From contig JBGTGQ010000089.1 of assembly GCA_041746635.1 (NCBI GenBank), forward strand, positions 1 through 64,000: a stretch of DNA of 64,000 bases. Reading direction: 5' to 3'. The DNA is from CAMASH01 sp041746635 (lineage in GTDB: Bacteria > Verrucomicrobiota > Verrucomicrobiia > Chthoniobacterales > Terrimicrobiaceae). Shown in pieces: positions 59,316 through 64,000 of the stretch (position 1 is the first letter of the stretch; the number at the start of each line of letters is the position of its first letter). The notes under the pieces were generated by a model that had not been told where the DNA came from, made no database searches, and saw only the letters and a list, made by a program, of their open reading frames with translations. Position numbers and translations under genes: made by a program.

Positions 59316-60405
59316 CGAGGCCGCCGCCAAGGCGGATTTTACCATGATCCGCTACGCCCAGGTCTGGGAGGATGCGGACATTCTTTTGGAGGCCCTCGAC
59401 ATTCAGCCCGAAGACGAATGTCTTTCCATTGCCTCCGCCGGTGACAACGCCCTGGCCATGCTGGCCAAGGGCCCTCGCAAGGTCATTGCCCTGGACCTGA
59501 ATCCCGCGCAGCTCGCCTGCCTCGAACTTCGCGTTGCTGCATTCCGCCGGCTGGAGCACCCAGAAATTCTTGAGCTGATCGGTTCTGTTCCCAGCGAACG
59601 CCGCGCGAAACTTTATGAGGTCATTCGTCCCGGACTGTCCGCAGAAACCAGAACCTTCTGGGATGCCCGCCCGCATTTTATCGCCGAAGGAATCGGACAA
59701 GCCGGGAAGTTTGAAAGCTACTTTCGGCTCTTCCGCCAGCGCATCATGCCGCTGGTGCACTCGCAGCGAACCGTTGCGCGGTTGTGGGAGCCGCGTGATC
59801 TTGAGGCCCGCCGCCGATTCTACTCCGAGACATGGGACACCTGGCGATGGAGGACGCTCTTCCAGCTTTTCTTTTCCCGCGCGGCCATGGGAGCCCTGGG
59901 ACGCGATCCCAGTTTTTTTCGTTACGTGGAAGGCAGTGTCGCGGAAAAAATCCTGTCCCGCACCCGCCATGCGCTGGCCGAACTCGATCCGTCGGCCAAT
60001 CCCTACCTGCAGTGGATTTTAACCGGTCAGCATCGGACGGCGCGGCCGTTTTACCTCCGGGAGGAAAACTTTTCCGCCATTCGAAACAACCTCGACCGGC
60101 TGGAGTGGCGGCTCGCTCCGCTGGAGGATTTTCTTTCGGAATATCCACAAGGGACTTTGAGCAAATTTAATCTCAGCGACGTTTTTGAATATCTCTCCCG
60201 CGAGAACACGGAGATCCTTCTCCGCCAGATTGCGGCGACGGCCCGCCCGGGATCCCGTCTCGCGTATTGGAACATGCTCGCGCCGCGCCAGGCTCCGGCA
60301 ACACTTCGGAAAAAGATCGCGCCGCTGACGGATCTCGCCGCTCAATTGCACCTTCGGGACAAGGCGTTTTTCTACAGCGCCTTCATTGTGGAGGAAACGC
60401 GATGA
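59302..60405 (+). CDS. DUF3419 / BtaA-like S-adenosylmethionine:diacylglycerol 3-amino-3-carboxypropyltransferase
   Basis: A 367-residue protein. The start region has MIRYAQVWEDADILLEALDI, then CLSIASAGDNALAMLAKGPR and IALDLNPAQLACLELRVAAF, the SAM-binding Rossmann signature of DUF3419. The later FNLSDVFEYLSRENTEILLR and GSRLAYWNMLAPR are typical too. BtaA moves the aminocarboxypropyl group of SAM to diacylglycerol, the first step of betaine lipids. The methylating partner BtaB is not in the window, so the end product may be different. It overlaps the dikinase gene by 14 nt and the next gene by 4. Confidence 0.88.
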   Translation: MLMPSEAAAKADFTMIRYAQVWEDADILLEALDIQPEDECLSIASAGDNALAMLAKGPRKVIALDLNPAQLACLELRVAAFRRLEHPEILELIGSVPSERRAKLYEVIRPGLSAETRTFWDARPHFIAEGIGQAGKFESYFRLFRQRIMPLVHSQRTVARLWEPRDLEARRRFYSETWDTWRWRTLFQLFFSRAAMGALGRDPSFFRYVEGSVAEKILSRTRHALAELDPSANPYLQWILTGQHRTARPFYLREENFSAIRNNLDRLEWRLAPLEDFLSEYPQGTLSKFNLSDVFEYLSRENTEILLRQIAATARPGSRLAYWNMLAPRQAPATLRKKIAPLTDLAAQLHLRDKAFFYSAFIVEETR

Positions 60406-61718
60406 ATCCGTGGCTTGGCATCCTGGCCGTCCTCGCCCTGCTGGGGGCATTGATGGCTGTGTTGCGGGTTTTCCAAGGCCGTATGCCCGCTGAGCTGTCC
60501 CGCAAGGCGGTTCATGTCGGCATGGGTCTCCTGTGTCTCTCTTTTCCCTGGATTTTCCACGACGCATGGCCGGTGATTGCGCTGGCCGTTCTGGCCATCA
60601 TCGGACTGGCGGCGGCGCGGTTTGTCCCGTTTTTGAAAAAGCAGGTTGGCGGCGTGTTGGGCGGGGTGGAGCGGCAATCGTGGGGCGAATTCTATTTTCC
60701 CCTGGCTGTCGCCGTTGTCTTCCTCCTGGCCCGGGGCGATGCCTTGCTTTACGTGATCCCCATCCTGACCCTCACGGTGGCGGATTCGGTGGGGGCTTTG
60801 ATCGGGGTTCGTTATGGATTTGCGCGTTACCAGACGGACGAAGGGTTAAAGAGCGCCGAGGGTTCGGTGGCATTTTTTACGGCGGCATTTTTTAGCTGCC
60901 ACGTTCCGTTGCTGCTCTTCAGTCAGGCGGGAAGGACGGAAACCCTCTTAATCAGCCTCACCGCGGGTTTTGTCGTCATGCTGCTCGAGGCCATTTCCTG
61001 GCGGGGTCAGGACAACCTGATCATTCCCATCGGGATGTTTTTTCTCCTGCAGTTTTATCTACCTTTGGAAACGTCGGCGCTGCTGACGCGATTTTTGCTG
61101 GTGCTGGGACTGGTGATCCTGGTCGTCATTTGGAGAAAACGAACCACCTTGAGCGACAGCGCCGTTCTGGCCGGCGCGCTGTCGGGTTATGCGGTTTGGG
61201 CATTTGGCGGATGGTTCTGGCTGATGCCGCCCCTGCTTCTGTTCGTCGTTTACGTCTGGCTGCCTTCCTTTCCGGCGGAGGCGCGGCCCACCCAGAATCT
61301 TCACGCTGTCACCCGCGTGATGGCGGGCGGATTTCTTTGGATGCTGCTGGCCTACGCGTTCCATCGAGAGGAATTTCTCACGCCCTATCTTTTGTGCATG
61401 GCCGCGCATACCGGAAACATCGTCACCGCCCGCCTTCGCGTGGTCCGGAGTCAGCTTCCACCGGCGCGCATTCTCATCATCGGATGGCTGGTTCCGACCG
61501 TGCTGTTCGGGTTGCTGGGCATCTTGGGGTGGTATTTTCACGTGTGGCCGGCAACCGTACTCGCACTGATTCCCATCGCGGTGGCGGTTTCGGTGGGATT
61601 GTTTTTCCCGGCTTGGCCGACAAAACACACACCCGCTGATTGCATCCGCATCTGGCTTTCCGAAACCGGCATCGCCATCCTCGCCTCGTTGATCGGCCTC
61701 ATCAAATACCCGCTATGA
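60402..61718 (+). CDS. Phytol/dolichol kinase-like membrane protein (VTE5/SEC59 type) with a second membrane domain
   Basis: 438 residues from ATG 60402 (ATGA overlap). About 13 helices. The first half is a CTP-dependent lipid kinase: ELSRKAVHVGMGLLCLSFPW and ILTLTVADSVGALIGVRYGF, GLKSAEGSVAFFTAAF (the DSxGxxxG...EG). The second half from about residue 250 (LSDSAVLAGALSGYAVWAFG) resembles the start of DUF92/VTE6 proteins that phosphorylate phytyl phosphate, but the DTxATE hallmark of VTE6 is not visible. If real, the fused protein could turn an isoprenoid alcohol into its phosphate or diphosphate to feed the UbiA enzyme. Second half less certain. Confidence 0.78.
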   Translation: MNPWLGILAVLALLGALMAVLRVFQGRMPAELSRKAVHVGMGLLCLSFPWIFHDAWPVIALAVLAIIGLAAARFVPFLKKQVGGVLGGVERQSWGEFYFPLAVAVVFLLARGDALLYVIPILTLTVADSVGALIGVRYGFARYQTDEGLKSAEGSVAFFTAAFFSCHVPLLLFSQAGRTETLLISLTAGFVVMLLEAISWRGQDNLIIPIGMFFLLQFYLPLETSALLTRFLLVLGLVILVVIWRKRTTLSDSAVLAGALSGYAVWAFGGWFWLMPPLLLFVVYVWLPSFPAEARPTQNLHAVTRVMAGGFLWMLLAYAFHREEFLTPYLLCMAAHTGNIVTARLRVVRSQLPPARILIIGWLVPTVLFGLLGILGWYFHVWPATVLALIPIAVAVSVGLFFPAWPTKHTPADCIRIWLSETGIAILASLIGLIKYPL

Positions 61719-62671
61719 ATCTCCTTCGCTTTCTTCCCGGTGAAGCGATCCCCGGCTTCGATCACAGCGTCCTGGTTTCGCAAAACGCCAACGAGCACCT
61801 CTGCACCAGCGAGGGGAATGCCCGCTGTTCGCTCTGGTGGGATGTCGTTCCGAAAATGGAACACGAAAAACCCGGCGTCATTGGACACTTCCAGGCAGCG
61901 TCCGTGGAGGCCGGAACGTTTATCCTGGAGCAGGCCGTTGATCGATTGCGCGACCAAGGCTGCACCGTGGCGGTGGGACCGATGGACGGAAACACGTGGC
62001 GGCGGTACCGGGTACTGACCGAACGCGGCGGCGAGTCGGCCTTTTTTATGGAACCGGACAACCCGGATTTTTGGCCGACTATTTTTGTAGCGGCGAAATT
62101 TTCACCGCTTTCCACCTATTCGTCTTCCTTGGTCTGGGATCTGTCGCGGCGTGATCCACGGACGGACCACGCTCGTGAACGTCTGCGGCGGGAGGGTGTT
62201 CAGATCCGCCACCTCGATCCGCATCAATTCGAAGATGATCTGCGCCGCATCTTCCGCGTTTCGATCGTCAGCTTCACTCGCAACTATCTCTACACGGAGG
62301 TTTCCGAGGAGGCCTTTCTGGCCCAATATCTGCCCTACAAGGACAAGATTCGTCCGGAGTTGATTTTGCTGGCGGAACATCGCGGAAAACCGGTCGGATA
62401 TATTTTTGCCATTCCGGATTACGCGGAGGCCCAGCGCGGTGAGCCCATCCGCACCGTTATCGGGAAGACGCTCGCGGTTTTACCGGGCCGTCGTTACGGC
62501 GGGCTCGGTCTTGTCCTTGTCAGCATGTTGCACCAGCAGGCGTTGGACTTGGGCTACGCGCGATTGATTCACGCGCTCCAGCACGAAGCCAATCAAGTCA
62601 GAAACATGAGCGGATTTTTTGGTGAAGTGATGCGTCAATACGCGCTTTATTCGCGCCGGCTCGACGCATGA
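61715..62671 (+). CDS. GNAT-superfamily N-acyltransferase
   Basis: 318 residues from ATG 61715, overlapping the kinase by ATGA. The N-terminal half has the TVAVGPMDGNTWRRYRVLTE pattern seen in two-lobed GNAT proteins. The C-terminal GNAT core has PELILLAEHRGKPVGYIFAI, a long loop and LAVLPGRRYGGLGLVLVSML (acyl-CoA pyrophosphate loop; R/QxxGxG/A) then LGYARLIHALQHEANQVRNM. It might acylate an amino group, for example of the aminocarboxypropyl lipid made by the DUF3419 enzyme. Substrate unknown; cytosolic. Confidence 0.78.
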   Translation: MNLLRFLPGEAIPGFDHSVLVSQNANEHLCTSEGNARCSLWWDVVPKMEHEKPGVIGHFQAASVEAGTFILEQAVDRLRDQGCTVAVGPMDGNTWRRYRVLTERGGESAFFMEPDNPDFWPTIFVAAKFSPLSTYSSSLVWDLSRRDPRTDHARERLRREGVQIRHLDPHQFEDDLRRIFRVSIVSFTRNYLYTEVSEEAFLAQYLPYKDKIRPELILLAEHRGKPVGYIFAIPDYAEAQRGEPIRTVIGKTLAVLPGRRYGGLGLVLVSMLHQQALDLGYARLIHALQHEANQVRNMSGFFGEVMRQYALYSRRLDA

Positions 62672-64000
62672 CGACCATTCCCGCGATCCTGCGCGACAAC
62701 GCGGCAAAATGGCCGGACCGGGAGGCCCTTATCGCCACCGCCCGGCGCGGAGACACCCGGCTCACCTTCGCTGAACTGGAAACAGCTGCGGAAAACTTCG
62801 CCGCGAAACTTTTCGTCCAAGGGATCAACCGGGGGGACGCCGTCCTGGTTTTTGTGCCCATGTCCATCGAACTCTACGTGGCCTTGCTGGGGCTCTTCCG
62901 GATCGGAGCGAAGGCCGTTTTTCTGGATCCCTCGTCCGGGCTGGCCCACATCAATGCCTGCTGCCGCCAGCTCCCGCCGTCCGGTCTCATCAGCGTCTGG
63001 CCGTTGCGTTTGCTGCGGCCTTTTGTCGGAGGGCTTCGTCGCATTCCAAAAGTTTTTGCACCACCCGCGCCGATGCTTGCGCCAGCCTCCCGCGATCTTC
63101 CCGCCTTTCCCTCGCCTGAAGATGCGGCCTTGATTACCTTCACCAGCGGCAGCACGGGCGCGCCGAAAGCCGCCGTGCGCACCCATCGCTTTCTCATTGC
63201 CCAGCACGCGGCCTTGAAAAATTCCATCAGCCTGGAGGCGGGTGAAAGAGACCTGACCACGTTGCCCGTTTTTGTCCTGGCCAATCTCGCCTCGGGCGTG
63301 ACCAGCATCCTGCCCGACGCAAAAATCAGCCGGCCGGGCGCGGTCGATGCCGCTCGCATCGCAAAACAATCGGCCCGGCTTCAGCCCACGCGCACGGGAG
63401 GTTCTCCGGCCTTTTACCAACGTCTGCTGGCCGAACCGTCATCCCTCCGGGGCTTCCAAAAAATCTACACCGGCGGAGCCCCGGTTTTTCCGTCCTTCCT
63501 GCAAAAGCTGCAAAGCGCCGCGCCCACGGCTCAGGTGGTGGCGATCTACGGTTCCACGGAAGCAGAACCCATTGCCCACATCGCCTGCCGCGAGATTGCT
63601 CCCTCCGACTGGCAGGCCATGCGGGATGGCAAGGGACTTTTGGCGGGAGTGTCCATTCCCGAAATCTGCCTGCGCATCGTTCCTGATCAATGGGGAAAAC
63701 AGATCCAGCAATCCGACCCGATCCCCCAGGGGCAAAGCGGCGAAATCCTGGTGACGGGAGACCATGTTCTCAAGGGCTACCTCGGCGGAACCGGGGAGGA
63801 AGAAACCAAACTCTCGCTCGCAGCCGAGATCTGGCACCGCACCGGCGACGCGGGCTACCTGGATGCCGACAACCGTCTTTGGCTGCTGGGACGTTGCTCG
63901 GCCCGCGTTCAGGACGAAAAGGGGATCCTTTATCCTTTCGCGGTGGAATGCGTCGCGATGAGTTTCCCCTTTATCCGACGGGCCGCTTTCGTGCTGGTCA
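62668..64000 (+). CDS. Adenylate-forming enzyme, OleC/AMP-ligase-like (3' end outside window)
   Basis: Frame open from ATG 62668 (ATGA overlap) to the edge, at least 444 residues. The AMP-binding P-loop is LITFTSGSTGAPKAAVRTHR, followed by TLPVFVLANLASGVTSILPD, GGSPAFYQRLLAEPSSLRGF, the AMP site AIYGSTEAEPIAHIACREIA, and the hinge Asp in WHRTGDAGYLDADNRLWLLG. The LPxFxLxxxxSG...P pattern and SPAxx in place of the usual histidine are like OleC, the beta-lactone synthetase of olefin formation, but ordinary fatty-acyl AMP ligases share much of it. It could activate a fatty or hydroxy acid for the lipid made by this operon. The gene set probably goes on past 64000. Confidence 0.82.
   Translation, partial: MTTIPAILRDNAAKWPDREALIATARRGDTRLTFAELETAAENFAAKLFVQGINRGDAVLVFVPMSIELYVALLGLFRIGAKAVFLDPSSGLAHINACCRQLPPSGLISVWPLRLLRPFVGGLRRIPKVFAPPAPMLAPASRDLPAFPSPEDAALITFTSGSTGAPKAAVRTHRFLIAQHAALKNSISLEAGERDLTTLPVFVLANLASGVTSILPDAKISRPGAVDAARIAKQSARLQPTRTGGSPAFYQRLLAEPSSLRGFQKIYTGGAPVFPSFLQKLQSAAPTAQVVAIYGSTEAEPIAHIACREIAPSDWQAMRDGKGLLAGVSIPEICLRIVPDQWGKQIQQSDPIPQGQSGEILVTGDHVLKGYLGGTGEEETKLSLAAEIWHRTGDAGYLDADNRLWLLGRCSARVQDEKGILYPFAVECVAMSFPFIRRAAFVLV

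Overview
The window is GC-rich, gene-dense bacterial chromosome from a Gram-negative organism. It carries lpxA, an LptF/G permease, lgt, outer-membrane barrels, and a YdbH/YnbE/YdbL-type set. Gene style (a LacI regulator with a long YRPNPLVAMYQAQA hinge, DUF6788, many palindromic intergenic repeats) fits Verrucomicrobiota or a close relative best; this is inference, as no marker rRNA is present. There are two tRNA genes (Phe, Gly), no CRISPR array and no prophage.

Layout. 0-5 kb: minus-strand LPS region under decay. A REP-associated transposase has landed in a GT39 glycosyltransferase gene, lptF/G and lpxA are intact, a heptosyltransferase is a pseudogene, and a WaaP-like kinase and a GT92 glycosyltransferase follow. 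5-16 kb: M48 protease, a 1203-residue ABC transporter with N-terminal regulatory domains, DAHP synthase, exonuclease, folate cyclo-ligase, metallo-hydrolase, two cyclophilins, AguB and an M14 peptidase. 16.5-18.6 kb: hisB-hisH-hisA. 18.7-20.3 kb: outer-membrane protein, tRNA-Phe and a transposon relic. 20.4-24.5 kb: YdbL/YnbE fusion, YdbH, UbiA. 24.5-33 kb: LacI regulator with its own operator, Nudix protein, K+ channel, His-rich barrel, TerC operon with divergent NhaR-like regulator, BioA. 33-43.6 kb: exonuclease-ligase fusion, Lgt, MFS exporter, guanine deaminase, PhoR/PhoB-like pair. 43.7-49.3 kb: GH42 relic, tRNA-Gly, MsbA-like ABC exporter, LacZ. 49.4-54.5 kb: PerR/Fur-sufC-sufB-sufD and a Tat-exported superoxide dismutase.

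54.6-64 kb is the most notable part. Seven plus-strand genes overlap one another, five of the six junctions being either ATGA or 14-nt overlaps: HMG-CoA reductase, an atypical UbiA prenyltransferase, a rifampicin-phosphotransferase-like dikinase, a BtaA-like (DUF3419) aminocarboxypropyl transferase, a phytol-kinase-like membrane protein, a GNAT protein and an OleC-like adenylating enzyme that runs off the right edge. Together they look like an uncharacterised operon making an isoprenoid-derived polar lipid.

A second theme is palindromic repeats. Several families lie between genes, and in at least five places they supply the end, stop codon or N-terminal segment of a protein (HisH, Fur, M14 peptidase, exonuclease, SufD). 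The transposase at the left edge is of the type that moves such repeats.
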